From positions 12,629,235 to 12,693,234 of the forward strand of contig JACAXG010000007.1 in assembly GCA_018881555.1 (NCBI GenBank): 64,000 nucleotides of DNA, in the 5' to 3' direction. Positions 1 to 12,500 of this stretch are shown here, piece by piece (the first letter of the stretch is position 1; every line of letters begins with the position of its first letter). The DNA is from Amblyornis subalaris (Eukaryota > Chordata > Aves > Passeriformes > Ptilonorhynchidae). The notes below the pieces were generated by a model, which saw only the letters and a program-made list of their open reading frames with translations, was not told the origin of the DNA and searched no databases. A program made the position numbers and the translations under genes.

Positions 1-1001
1 TGCACTCCTACAAGTTTTTAAGGATTAGTGGCTCATAGAGGAGGCACATTCAAGGAAAGCTAACCCTTTGCTAGACAGCACTAAAGCATGCAAAAGAAAC
101 GTGTGAACCTGATTTACTAGTTCCTATGGCTCATTCAAATTATTTGTTTAAACCTGAAGTACACCTAATTTATACAGAGAGCAGTGTGTCTACACATATT
201 TGTCTGTTATATACATGCATAATGTGCACTGAAATCCTTCCAGAAATTAATTGTGCTCCTCCTTGCTAAAAGCAGAACCTCAGCTCCATCTGGTGGCTCT
301 GTGATTGGTAGGACAAAATTGCTGAAATATGTCTTGTCTGTGATTTTGCATTTTGTCTAGTGAAAGAACATAAGCATAGAACCAGACACGCAGATAAGTG
401 TTAGCTCCCTCGAGATAGATGTTATCTATAAAAGAGAAGACCCTTATCTTTTGATTCTTTTTGGGGGTTTGTTTTTCTGAACTTAATGCCTTTAGAGATC
501 AGGGGGCTTTTTCTTCAATCATGAGCTAAAAAACTATTTGACAAAAAGGAAGATATTTCCTTCTACCTCACCTCCCTCTCTTGCGAGCAGGAGGTAAAGC
601 TTTATGAGGAAGGTCAAATATAATGTCTGAGTTGCAATGTCTTCCTGATTTATAACTCTCGTCATGTGACCCCTGGAACAAAGCTTCAGGCCAGCTCCAA
701 AACCAGAAATACTCATGGACTGGTATAGCTAATTCTTCACTAATAGCATATTTTGATAAAAGTCAAATGCTAAGAGTGGGTATTTTCTTTCTTCATTGCT
801 TTTTCTCTGCCTATACTAGGAAGACATTGGGCATAGATCTTCTGTTTTGTAGTCAAAAATTATTTTTATCCCGGGGGGATAACGAAAAAGAATTCTGAAA
901 TGAATTCTTCATCAAAAATTAGTGTTAAATCTGGCAGATTTTTTGTTTTGATTTTGGTCACGTGTTTTTAAAAGAAAAAAATTAGGACAATGCTCAAAAT
1001 T

Positions 1002-1015
1002 AAAAAAAAAAAAAA
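1002..1015 (+). repeat. Poly-A run, A14
   Basis: There are fourteen consecutive A residues. No recognisable retroposed sequence precedes them, so this is called as a simple homopolymer. Confidence 0.9.
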
Positions 1016-2082
1016 GAAACGNTTCTGTTCAAACAGTGCAGGCCTAGATTCATATTTCTGGTGAAATAAGTGATGCAAAAGAATAAACATCTCTTTTGGT
1101 GAAAAATAAAATGGGTCATGGCAGTAAGCTGTGCTGTCTCTGCTGACTTTGCATGAACATGACGACCTGGAAGAAGGGCAGTGAGAATTAGGATAGCATG
1201 CTGAAAATTAGATTCTTTGCTCTTTTTCCATTGTGGATTGATACAACAGCACTACTGAAACTTTGGGCTAGCTTGTGTAATTTAAATGCAGTCTAAATTG
1301 GAAAATTTTGTTTTAAAAATGCTAAAAGTAAACAACTTGATTTCCCTTTGCCTTCCACTGTCTTCTGAACCTGACTTAAACTCAACAACAGTTTGGATGG
1401 CCTTGAAAACATGTCTTTGATGAATTTCAGTAATGTGGCTGGCATGTAATTCTTTACCCCCTTTTGGCAGTTAGCAGAATTGATGGATCATCATTCAGCT
1501 TTCAGATAGTGTTTTGTGTACTGCATGTGGCCATGAACTTGGGAAACCTTACACCTGAGGTGCTGGCTAGAGTAGGAGATTGTGAACTAGTCTGATGAGA
1601 GGAAAGGCAACCCAATTTCTTCAGCAGGTACTTGCTGAGAGAAGAAGCAAGGCCCAGGATTGTGGTATGGAAAGAGTAATCCAAAACTGGAATTATTTAT
1701 TCCTTGTACTGCCTTGGTCCTTTGGGGCAGCCTGTCTCTGTAGCAACATCCCCAATGCTGTTGGTGCTACAAGCAGTGAGCAAATCTGAACCTACACAGA
1801 GGAGGAATGGGGAAGGGTAGGTCAAGGCATTGCAAAGTGCAGCAAATACAGCCAGGTAGAACAAACTGATGAGTCAAGAGTCTGAGTAAAACTCAGGAAG
1901 GAAATCTTGTAGGCAATTTTAATCCTTAAGGCATTCAAGTTTGCTGCAGAGTTGCCTTCACTAGAGTTTACGGTCTCCACGTGCTCCTGGCTTATGTCTC
2001 ACTCACCCATCCCTAGGCTTTTGGCAGTGGAGCAGTTGCATATTCTCTCCTTTTTATACATTGCACTCCCCTATGTATGGGG

Positions 2083-2115
2083 AAGAGTTTTATATAGCCA
2101 CAAAGAGTTTTATAT
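2083..2115. repeat. Short tandem duplication, 20-base period
   Basis: AAGAGTTTTATAT occurs at 2083-2095 and again at 2103-2115, followed in both cases by a GCC-containing stretch. This is a small local duplication with slight divergence between the copies. Confidence 0.75.
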
Positions 2116-2599
2116 GCCTTGGTGACATTTAATCTACATACTCTCCTCTACTTCTCCGTTTTCCTAATGAACAAGCTGTAGGCTGCATATTTTGCATACA
2201 TTAATGCTTTGTCACTTCCAACTTGAGGCAGAAGACTGTTCCAGGCAGAAATACCATCTTGTTCCTGTCACAAGTCTTAATAAAGGAGAATATAAAAAAA
2301 CCACAGCATTTGGAATCTTTTAACCAGTTCTTTGCACAGGGTGTTTTCCTGTCTCATCTGTTTATAATAATGCTTAAGATCTTAAATGAGAGCAGATTCT
2401 CCATGTGGGAAGCACTGAGTTCATTAATAATAAAAGACAGCCTCTTCCTAAACTCTGTACACTCATGATAGACAGTGGCCAGGAAATGTCCATCCCTCTC
2501 GCCAAGAACTGGTGCAAAAATCACCAGGCATGACCCAGGTTACCCATTGTGGTTGTGTCAGAAGGGACATTTAATCTCTGCTGTCAAAAATAAGAGCAT

Positions 2600-2612
2600 A
2601 CACACACACACA
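2600..2612. repeat. (AC)6 microsatellite
   Basis: This is a perfect AC dinucleotide run of about six units in noncoding sequence. Confidence 0.9.
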
Positions 2613-3504
2613 AAATGTAATAAATTGCTTAAGACTGAGGCTAACTAAAACAAATGTGTAGTCTACCGCTAGGCAGTTGTAAATGGTGTGCCCCAGAGAA
2701 GGGAGATATCTGTGCAAATAGGTTAAGCAAAGCCCATGTGACAAAACTATTCCCATATTTCTGCCACTTGCACCCTTAAATGGATGCTGAACACGTTTGA
2801 AGGATGGCATCTGCAAGACAATATTTTCCCAAGAAAAAACAAACAGTCTTGTTGGGGAGCAAAGCTGTTCAGTGTTTTCTATTCCACTCACGAAATGGAG
2901 GTGAACTTTTCTGGCATTTATAAAAAGAAACAAGCCCAGAGGACACAAGAGAGCAATCATACTTGCATGTGTTTGTGTTCACATTCAGGTGCAGTGAGGG
3001 ATTATGGTATAAGAAGGCCAGATATCGATCTGGGGAGCAGACACTTCTCAGGACAGGCTGGAAGAAACCACAAGAAAAAGTATCACAGCCCCTGGGGATC
3101 CTCTGGCTCTCTCCCACTTCTGAGCAACCCCACTTCTGCTTCATTGCATAAGGGTACAATCCCTCCGTGTGCCTGTGTGCACATCTTAAATGTGGCGTTA
3201 GGGAATGCAGATCTCTATGTGCAGAGGCAGGATTTGCTGAGGGAGCATCCCATGCTACCTCAAAAAGGGCACTGACTTACAAGTTCATCATCACGTATCC
3301 CCACAGAGACCCTGAAATGTCAGATCTTTCAGGATACAGTAAATCAAAAACATTTGTTTTAGAAGGAAAGTGGTCTTGCCCTACTGATCTGTAAGGAGCA
3401 TGGAAAGGATGATGACTTGACAGATAGATAAACACATAGCATACACCTCTCATATCCCGTTAGCACTAATCAAACCCTTTTTAGTGGTATGGAAGCCTTT
3501 GGGA

Positions 3505-3565
3505 GGGTTTGCTTTGGTTTTTGGGTTTGGTTTTGGTTTGGTTTTTTTTTTTGGGGTGGGGGGGT
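3505..3565. repeat. GT-rich low-complexity tract
   Basis: The plus strand is built almost only of G and T, with repeated GGTTT and GGGTTT units, then T11 at 3542-3552, then GGGG and G7 runs. An open frame reading FGFGFG crosses it on the plus strand, but only because of the low complexity. Confidence 0.85.
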
Positions 3566-4069
3566 CTTTTTTTGTGCAAGCAGAGAAATGGGCAATAAAA
3601 AGCCTGAACAATGTGTTCATAGCAGCACTGCATGTCTGTAGCATCACCACATTTTCTGTGGAGATTGCAAAGTTTTGAAGCGCTCCCTTACAGCAACTCA
3701 CTAATAATTATTAGTTAGAGATCATGGGGACCCTGTGGCAGCGGAGGAAGCATTCACTTTCTTGTGTAGTAGTTAGCTGAAACACAACCTTTTAATCTTA
3801 TTTTGACCAAAAAGGGTAAAATCAATCATAAAATGAATATATATTCCCAAATCAAAGTGTGTTTCTTAATTGGCAACTTTTACTGCACTGCTGTAACAGC
3901 TTTCAACACACTTGATGCCATTTTGACACATTGCAATTTGGTCTGTGGAGTTCTAATGATTGTACGTGAGGTAACATTGATTTTAGAATTTTTTTCTCCT
4001 TTGCTGTTTTTCTTAGTCACCTGCTACGGCATTTGAATCTGCACACACGAGATGAAGCGTTTTTCGATC

Positions 4070-4087
4070 GTGCCACGGTCGTGGCAC
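4070..4087. repeat. Palindrome GTGCCACG-GT-CGTGGCAC
   Basis: Two perfectly complementary 8-base arms surround a GT centre. Together with the CGATCG just before it, the site packs four CpG dinucleotides into about 20 bases of otherwise AT-rich, CpG-poor DNA. It could be a dimeric protein-binding site or a chance hairpin. Confidence 0.9.
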
Positions 4088-4570
4088 TGTCATTGCATCC
4101 AAGCTTCTCTCCTTTGATGTTAAGGGAGCCTGCAGAGACCAGGCCCCTGGCTTAAGCATCAGAAGGAAGCTGCTTAATGCAGGCTGCCTGAATAGCCCTT
4201 TGCTGCCCCTTGTCCTCTCTTGTAAGGCTTTCTTAAAGTCACATGCTTACTTAACAATGGTATTTTTAGAGGAATCTTTAGCATGGACTCGGTGGAGTTC
4301 AGATTGAGAGTGTCTCTGTATACCTTAAATGTATTGTAGTTTTATGTAGATATAGAGGAAGAAGAGGGGAGTCGTAGGGGCAGTTTGGGTGTGTCTGTCT
4401 CACCGCTCGTCTGCTCTGTGAGGGTGTTTGCCCTGCACGGGGTCTGAGCAAGAAATATGACAGTGGGTGTAATGAAAGCATCGGGAGCTCTCATTAGGGC
4501 TGGCTGACCTTTCTGTCCGAGCCGTGGGTCTATGGAAGGTTCCATTAGAAGGAAATGTCCAAGGAACTGT

Positions 4571-4596
4571 TTAAAATAAGTGGTCACTTATTTTAA
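4571..4596. repeat. Perfect inverted repeat, 12-base arms, GT centre
   Basis: TTAAAATAAGTG at 4571-4582 is followed by GT and then by its exact reverse complement at 4585-4596. Just downstream, at about 4601-4622, an imperfect CAGCAGTAT repeat follows. The arms are longer than expected by chance in a window of this size. Confidence 0.95.
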
Positions 4597-7500
4597 GTGA
4601 CAGCAGTATCAGCAGCAGTATCCCTCTGCTTCACAGGGAGCCTCACACAGACACTTCACAGTCCATAGAAAAGTAATTTTTCAGGATCACAGAAATACCA
4701 ATACTGGCAGAAGGTAGAACATTTTTCACAACGGTGAAAAATTCACGTGCTTTGCCTAGCACTTATTTAATCAAAATATTAGACATGCCAAGTTTGTGAT
4801 TTGACCTTGGCTTCTGAAAATTTTATAATGGCCCAAAAGAAAGCTTGGGCTGGAGAAGATAGACCAGTCAACTTTATCTAAACTGAGCTTTTGAATTACA
4901 TCTATTTGTATTGTGCTGGTTGAAAAGCTGAATTTTTACCATCCTTCCCTAGAAGAGGTTGTTATTTTTGGCATCAGTGTCCGTGTTATCATCAGTGACT
5001 GATCACTTTGTTCGTGTGTGGCAGCCCCATTCCTCTTCTCCTGGTCTATCACAAGCACTGCTCTACTCAGAGATGCTGGGGAGGGGAGGATTTGGTGCCC
5101 AGTTGTAACTGGGGAGCAGAGACTCCCCCTCAAGGAGCTCTTGATTAAGATCAGGAGGCAAAGTGCTGTTTAATTTAAGGAAAGATAATACCCAGAGGTG
5201 ATATATTCAGTCACAGCTTAATTGAAATAAAAGAGCACACAAAAAGGTGAGAGAGACAGCAGACAAAAGGTTAAGCAGAGCACCTTGTATCAAATGTTCA
5301 CCTGAAGATTAACTGTTGATTGTGGAGCATAAGCCAAAAATCAAGTTTTATTGTGTGCCCTACAGTGATTTCTGTGTTCAAAATGAAATCAGAAAAACAA
5401 GCATTTGTTTATCTCCATACATTACTGCAGCATGTGTGACAAGAAAATAAAGAAGTCATGAAATATTATTAGTGCTTTCTTTTTATTGATTACTGTGTTT
5501 CTTTAGCTGCAGGAAATACTGGAGAAAATTTATGGCTCCAACCTTTAGTTTAAAATTAGTGTAATTGTTAAGCTTTGGAATTATGAACACCTGCTTGTAG
5601 AACAGTAATGAGAAGACAATCTTTACAAAAAAACACCCAATATTCTGCCTGCATCAGGAAACTTTTACACAATAACAAGAGCTGGTCAGTAAGAGTAATA
5701 TTCTGCTTTAAGAGAGGAATGTAGATGATAGTAAATAAAAACAACTTGAAACAGGCAGTGCAAGGCACATAATGAGGGTGTTTGAAAGAGATTTGCAATA
5801 AATACGACTTTTTCTTTAATCACAGGATGTTTACAAATTCCTCTCACTTTTTACTCCTGAGTCCATCACAATAGTTCCACTGATTTAGATGACACAATAA
5901 TCTAGTCAAGCCTGATGAAAGTTAGATTTCTGTTCTAAATCATACCCCCTTCATCCTCCTAGTCCACTTCTGCTCAAAAATCTTTCCTCCACAGAAAGCT
6001 GTGCTCTCCTTTCAGAAGAGTTAAACAGTGGGGCAGTGGCTTTACAAATTAATGTTGGTTTATATCAGCTTTTATGGTTGACACTTCTTCTGTTCATAAA
6101 TTTTTAAGCTGCCATTACAGTGAAGTTGTATCTTCAGTGGAGGGGTGTCTCACTTTACCCCATCCAAAGTATCTTCCCTTTGCATGAGTTCTGTCTCTCC
6201 AGACTCGGAAGAAACGATTAAAAAAATATATTTTTAAAGTTTGTTTCTGGTTTATCGTACAATATTTCTGTTCCTAAGGCATCTTTCATCCGATGATTAG
6301 CATCAAAGCATTTTGTAAGCCTTGATTCTTTAGCCTTCTCAGTAGTCTCAAGGTATTTTGAGAAAAATGTTTCGTGCAGCTCAGAGTTGAAACTCAAGAT
6401 TTAAGAGCACAGAGGAAGGTGACACCACAGCTTGGGCCAGCATTAAAAAGACAAGTGATGATTGACTAAAACTGTGAGAGGAAGCTGATGTGGAAAAAGG
6501 ACTACAGGAGCTGAGTGCTTCACAGGCAGTTGAGACCTTCCTCTCTTTCACCTCTGTCTTATTTTGTCCATAAACCTTTGGAGGAAATAAAGAACTGGGC
6601 ACCAAGCAGAGGTTGCAGAAAACCTTGCTGAGCTAGAAAATGGAGGAGTAGTTGGAAAACAGCAGTGTTGGGTCTAAGGTCGCAGCCAGCTTATGAGAAA
6701 CCAAGGCCTTGGAATGCTTTGTCACGGCCAGCAGATGCACTGGATGAGCACCACCACAGCTAGGATGTGTGGTCCTTGAAAGTCCTCCATGTAGCTGAGA
6801 GCTGGGAAATCCAATGGCTCACGGGAGGACTGCTGAGGATCTGGAGAGACAAGCTAGCCAGAAGGGGGAAAAAGCAAGCGATCACCCTTCGTCAAGAGGG
6901 ATGTGGTCAACAAAGCCTTTCGGTTCTGGCCATTACCAGTTTCTACTGGAAACAGTTGTGCTGAAAAATAGCTTGTCAGTGTTGGCTATAAGCCCTCAGA
7001 GATGTTTACACGTGCTCTTTATTTCACACTAAGTAATGATCAAAAGAATATCATTGGCGCCTTTCCCTGTAGAAAAACTGAATGAGTGCCCAGTCTTCGC
7101 AAGATTGAATGTGCAGATGTGACCATAGGTGTAGCAAATACCATCCAGTGAATCACCTCATATACCTGGGTTTCAGATGTCCTTAGCACCCCCACCAGAA
7201 AGGATGGTTTAACGAGCTCTGCACTCAAAGGGGCCAGATTTCTGAATGGCTCAGCACTCTTTGGGAACTATCTGTTCCCCTAGCATCATGAAGAGATATG
7301 CACAGGGTTGCAGAGCATGCTCTGACCCACTACAACACAGGCATGTGTCTCAGTCTTCAGTAACTAGCTGTCAGTCCCTAAAGATGGTGCTGAAATGGAA
7401 ATGGATGTGCAGCCTGGGAAAATAGTGGCCGAATTGTTTAACATGCTTTACAACAATGGTTATGTCACATAATTTTAAGTGAATCTTGTTCATGAGAGGC

Positions 7501-9088
7501 TGAGTCTCTGCATTCGATGCTGTAGAAGCCTGAAGGAATCACAAAGAATTTGCCTAATTGGCATCATGGATGAAGGTTCCTGAAGCATTGGGAACGACTG
7601 GATCTTACGCACCACTAATGATCTTATTGCCATAGTTACAGTTGTCTGACTCTCCTTCTCCCTGCAAGTTGACAAACCACATTAAGAATATTTGCAAAAC
7701 CTTGAAAGTCTCACCTAGGATACAAGTAGTTGAACAGCTGCTTTAAAAGCCAGTTCTGCTGATAGTCACGTCCAGTCCTGCTTCATCTGTGAGGGAAGCC
7801 CTCACTGTCTGTAAAACCAGAACATCCGTTNGCTCCTTAATCCCAGATAGTTCCATTCCAGGGATTTCTTGAGCTTTATGGATGCTTGGAGAATGCAGAG
7901 CCCTGTGGAGGGCTATGAGGTAAAGCAGAACTTTCTTATGTGCCTTGCTTCCTAGGGAGGGGAATAAGTGTAATACTTGCAAAGCTGCTCAGATTCAGGA
8001 GCCTGGGTTAGGGATGTACAGCTGGATAGGGACACTGAGATCAGGGTGAGTTGGTGTTGACTTGTCCTGGCAAGGCTGGAATGCCTCTTTTTTCCATGAG
8101 ATGAGAGCATCGATTCCAGCTGCCTGTGAAACATGGGCAAATGGAGCCATCTTTCATTCCTCATCAGAAGCTGTGCTCTGCCTGAATGGGGCAGGTGTAC
8201 AATAGCGCAGGCTGTGAGTAAGAGCCAGAGCAAGGGCATTTATCACTTCTGACTGAAGAGCCTCAACTCTCGTTCTGTGAATTAAAGAAATAAAAGCTCG
8301 TGATTNCTAACCCACTCTGGCACTTTTAATGCCAAGTTGTATTCCAACCCTCCTTTTTTTTTCCCTCTGCATTTTCCTGCTAGCAAGCAATAGTAGCTTC
8401 TTTTTCCNCTTTTTCCATTTTTAGCCCCTCTTGTCTCAAACTGAGTTGTAAACAGGGTGAGCTGACTTGGTCAGGTGCCTCANAGGTATTAAGAGGAATT
8501 TTCCTTTCGAAAGCGCTTTGTCTCCATTTCCTGGCTTGTGAGGATCTGTGTGTGATTTGGGTGGTTTCAGCATGCTCTGCAATCCACTGTCTGTCTTTCT
8601 CCATGGAAGGTGTGAGGATGTCATTGTTGGGTGTGCACAGGAGCTAGACTGACAGGCGTTCTTGCGTGTGTAGTCTTTTTATTTTGTAAGTTGACTTGAT
8701 AAATTAAGAATGGGTTTCATAGNAACAACTAGGCTTGCAGACTTCCAAGGAGACCCTTCCCTAGGCCTCACTTAGTACAATTAATGGGATGGGCAAAGGG
8801 TCCTTTTGTCAAGCACATTGTCATCTGCCGTCTCCTTTTGCGGACTCATTTATGGTGAGTCTGAAATATGTTCAAGGTTTCAGGAGAAGCATCCATTTGA
8901 ATCTTTTGATTGAGGTCAGAAGAGCAGAAGCAGCAAGCAAACTTGAAAATCTGAAAAGGGGGGAAAAAAAAAAATGTCAGTGTGGGTCTGAGACAAGCCT
9001 TGTTGCAAAGGGGCACAGGTTTGGTGAAAGGCAGGGCATGTCTTTTTCTGACAGTTTGTTGTGACTTTTGTGGATGGTGTCAGTGAGC

Positions 9089-9102
9089 CTCTCTCTCTCT
9101 CT
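9089..9102. repeat. (CT)7 microsatellite
   Basis: This is a perfect CT dinucleotide run in noncoding sequence. Confidence 0.9.
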
Positions 9103-9322
9103 GAAGTAGAGTTTCCCCTCTGGACCTTCCCTACACAGGGCTTTGAGGCCACAGCAGCTCATAGAGGGAGAATTTTTCAGTATCTCATGGGAAATGTAGT
9201 CCACTCAGAAGCCGTCAACTTGGAGAGAGGCTCTGGCACAGAAATACTCATGGGGAGCCACAATGGTATTTCCAGTTAAGTGTCAGTGGCACTTGGCAAT
9301 TTTCAGTGTTCAACTTTCCATT

Positions 9323-9345
9323 AAAAAAAAAAAAAAAAAAAAAAA
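9323..9345 (+). repeat. Poly-A run, A23
   Basis: Twenty-three consecutive A residues form the longest homopolymer in the window. They directly follow CATT. A retroposed tail is possible, but I see no known retrogene or SINE body upstream and no obvious target-site duplication. Confidence 0.9.
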
Positions 9346-9560
9346 GAAACCGTTTTCAGTGAAAAATTATTTTCTACATTTTTTTCCAACTCTTTGCCTA
9401 CATTTTTGCACAATTAAACCTTATTATCCAGCAGTGTGGAAGGGATGAACTCTGCATCTGCCCAACCTGCTCCACGCTAACCCCATTAGGCTGTCCTTCT
9501 TGACCATATGGATTAGTGTTTTGAACTGTCACCTGCAGTTAATGGCTGATAATGATTCCA

Positions 9561-9572
9561 TAATGGCCATTA
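9561..9572. promoter_or_regulatory. Palindrome TAATGGCCATTA with homeodomain-like cores
   Basis: This is a perfect 12-base palindrome made of two TAAT/ATTA homeodomain-type cores. The flanks contain further TAAT motifs (GATAATGATTC, CATTAATAAC). A similar TAATGGCCATT occurs near 40200. Such clusters are common in vertebrate enhancers, but no function is shown here. Confidence 0.3.
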
Positions 9573-12500
9573 ATAACATCTACATGTGTATTGAAAAAGG
9601 AGGGAAGCAAGCACTCTCCTTTTNTTGATTGAACAGCAGCATTATATCTGCATTATCCGGACAAAGTTGTTATTTTCCTCTGAAACCATGGGTTGGGAGT
9701 TTTTTTGCTTGTTGGTTGAATTGACTAAGATTGCATCAGGCATGACTTAGAAGGCACTGGACCAACAAAATACAGTGACTTATACCGTATTATGCCATTC
9801 ACAAGTTGTTTGAACAATGGGTCAATTCTCAGTTATTAATAGTTTGCAGTGAGAGGTCGGGCTGTGGTCTTTGATACAGTTTTTGAGTATAAGAACCCTA
9901 CTGATTTAACTGTGCTTGCAGAGGATGTCTGCAATCGCATCTTCGATTTTAAGTTATAACCAAGCTGGAGGAAATAAAACCTCCATGCCGATTAAATCAT
10001 AGAATACTTTATTTTACTTAATCTCGCCCAGCAAGCTAAAATAAACATGCATCCTTAGATGTACCAGTAATTCATGTAACATGATAATTACTCAGTGTGC
10101 AATCATTACATTTCCAATAGCACTCATTACCCCAACAGCTCTCAAGTGTTTCTGCAGCAACACTTGGCTTGTAGCTATAATGATACCATCTTGCAAGTTT
10201 CTGAAGGCATTTTTTTGCTCTGACTAGCATTGATTGCATTTCATTTACCTTTTTGCTGCTGCTATTGTTTATTGGCAAGCGCTTATCAATTAGTTCAGTC
10301 AAGATCCGAACAAAAACTGCTGTTTCACTCACCAAAAATCAATAAGAAAACTCAATAACTCCTTCCAAAACCCAATAAAGAAGCAGCAAATAAAGTGTTC
10401 GCAGCAGATATGTGCACAGGGCTTTGGTTGAATAGTTCATCTGATGAAAAAATTATGGTTTTTGTTAACTGTAACTACCCACCAAATGCAACCCGAACCT
10501 TCAAACAATTTGTTCCTGCCTTGCCCTTTTGCTTTTGTTCCAAAACACTGAACTAAAGGTGGCGTTTCAAAGAGGAAGTATTTTGATTGTTTAGAAACCA
10601 TATTTTGAGATAAAGGTTATGGAAATGTGAAAGTACTACCACTTTTGAATGTTAAAACTATACTAAAACCAAGCCACCATGTTGTGTGCAGGGATGGGAA
10701 GGAAGAACAGGCAATGTTACACCNCCCAGCTCAGAGCAAAGCAATCAGTCTTCGCTTCCACATCCCGAGTGACTTTGTGATTGTCCTTTTGACCTCAGTG
10801 GACATCCATTCCTTATGTTTAAAATGGGAGTCCATCTGGAGTATATTTTTGGGGACATAGACTAAAGCTCATTTGTTCTTTTTATGCTGATGCTAATGTA
10901 GCAACCTTCATAGCAGAAAGCAATAAGAAATTATTTGGTAGTGCAGTTTGGGATGAAAAATTCAAGAGGAATATATGTAACGATGCGCTAACTACTTCTA
11001 ATGCAGAAGCAGTANGAGTTTTCAGCAGAGCTACAGCAGCATCAGTTTTCAAATGCCCTTTAGATATGGGCAATNATTCTTGTTCTTTATACTGNTGTGG
11101 CAGCTAGAGGCTACCAGCCAAGCCAGGATCTGGTATACTGTGCGATGCTGTATTGTTTGTGTACACAGTGCAAGACATTCCTGTCCCAGAAGATGTGCTA
11201 AAATAAGCAGATAAGACAAAGATACTGAGAGAAACAAAATAGTTTTTATTTTTGCTTGATCAACTGATGAAGATAGGGGAGAAGTTAAGAGATACTTTCT
11301 GATTACCCGTGAAGTTGCAAGCACAGCCCTGAGGCATACACTAGTACCTTCGTTTCCAGGAGGTTACTTTAATCTTGTATTATCCTTCATGTGCACAGGA
11401 ACCAGAACACAGTCGTTGGAAAACATTGTGCTTCTCATATTTTGAAATGGTCCAGAGCAAGCAGCCAGTTTTGCATAACAAAATTGCTTAAGGCTTGTTT
11501 AGAAGGGAAAACATATATTTTTAAAATCTGCTTCACTCTGATCAGATTAGAAAATAGTGTCAAGGCAATTAGAGGAAAATAAAGAAGGATGAAACTGCTT
11601 TCAGAGTAATGGAAAAATAATTATCAGTGTGCCAGCCGATTGTGTGTTGTCCCTGCTGGATGCCAGAGGAGAAACATCTATTTTCAAAATGCTTTTTGGG
11701 CCTCATCCTGCATCGTGCTCAGCTTGCTCAGTTCCCATGCAATGTTGATAGAAACTAGAGGAACCCAGCACCTCAATAACTGCCTTGAGCATCTTCCAGG
11801 ATCAGCCCACCACAGACAAGAGCAGCTTGTGCACTGGCAATGAGAGCAACACAAAGGAGTTGAAAACACAACAAAGGAAAATAAAATGTGTTAAAATATG
11901 TGGTAACTAAAGATGATGGCTTTTAATTGTGATTTATTAACATGGTTGCTGCCATGTTTCCAATGATTGTCTGCTGTTTTGGAAAAGTGTCTCCTTGGAT
12001 GTGCTGACATGTTTNTGTCTGTTTATGGTGAGAGGACCCCACAAAACAGTTCAGCAGTTGGGAGACTGCTGGTATACTGGAAAGTGTGTGCATCTCTTGG
12101 AAAAAAGTCCTCTGAACTTTNGTGAGGAGTGGATGGAGGTTATTGTGAAGAGACTTTGAAACCTTGTCCTCCTGCTCACAATAAGCTACTCCTAGAAAGG
12201 AGAATTGAAAATAAAACACCCTGACTCTGAATTTAATGACANCTTTAGAAAGGTTGACACTTGCTTTCATGGCCTTTGGCTTACAAAGGGAGAGGCCAGA
12301 AGTAGGACTGGGAAAGTGAGCCAGCAAAGCTGCTGTTTCTCATGGCAGGAAAAAAAAATAGTGAAATCCATTCAGCTGCTGGTTTTGATTCTGCCTTGCT
12401 GCTACTTAGCAAAGGTAAATGCATTGTGAGGTTCAGGGGCACAGCAGTCGTATGCTCTGGCCCGTGACATGAGCACATATCGAATGATTCTGAAGTCTTC

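Larger units (their letters stand above)
1..3480. other. Noncoding stretch, no gene recognised
   Basis: The sequence is AT-rich with short open frames on both strands. The longest is 163 codons at 2784-3275 on the plus strand. Another open frame overlaps it on the opposite strand, it has no recognisable domain, and it looks like chance. The stretch holds an A14 run at 1002-1015, a 13-base direct repeat (AAGAGTTTTATAT) at 2083-2095 and 2103-2115, and a short AC run at 2600-2612. No splice-bordered exon stood out. Confidence 0.6.
3566..9060. other. Noncoding stretch, no gene recognised
   Basis: Open frames are below 100 codons, scattered over both strands and without recognisable domains. The two palindromes at 4070-4087 and 4571-4596 are the only structures that stand out. 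No N occurs from 1023 to 7830, and several single Ns appear from 7831 onward. Confidence 0.6.

Noticed and set aside
2784..3275. 163-codon plus-strand open frame
   Set aside because: No recognisable domain, a competing open frame on the other strand over much of the same DNA, and a length that chance can produce in 64 kb.
9263..9345. Possible processed pseudogene ending in A23
   Set aside because: No recognisable coding or SINE body upstream, no flanking target-site duplication, and no hexamer at the proper distance.
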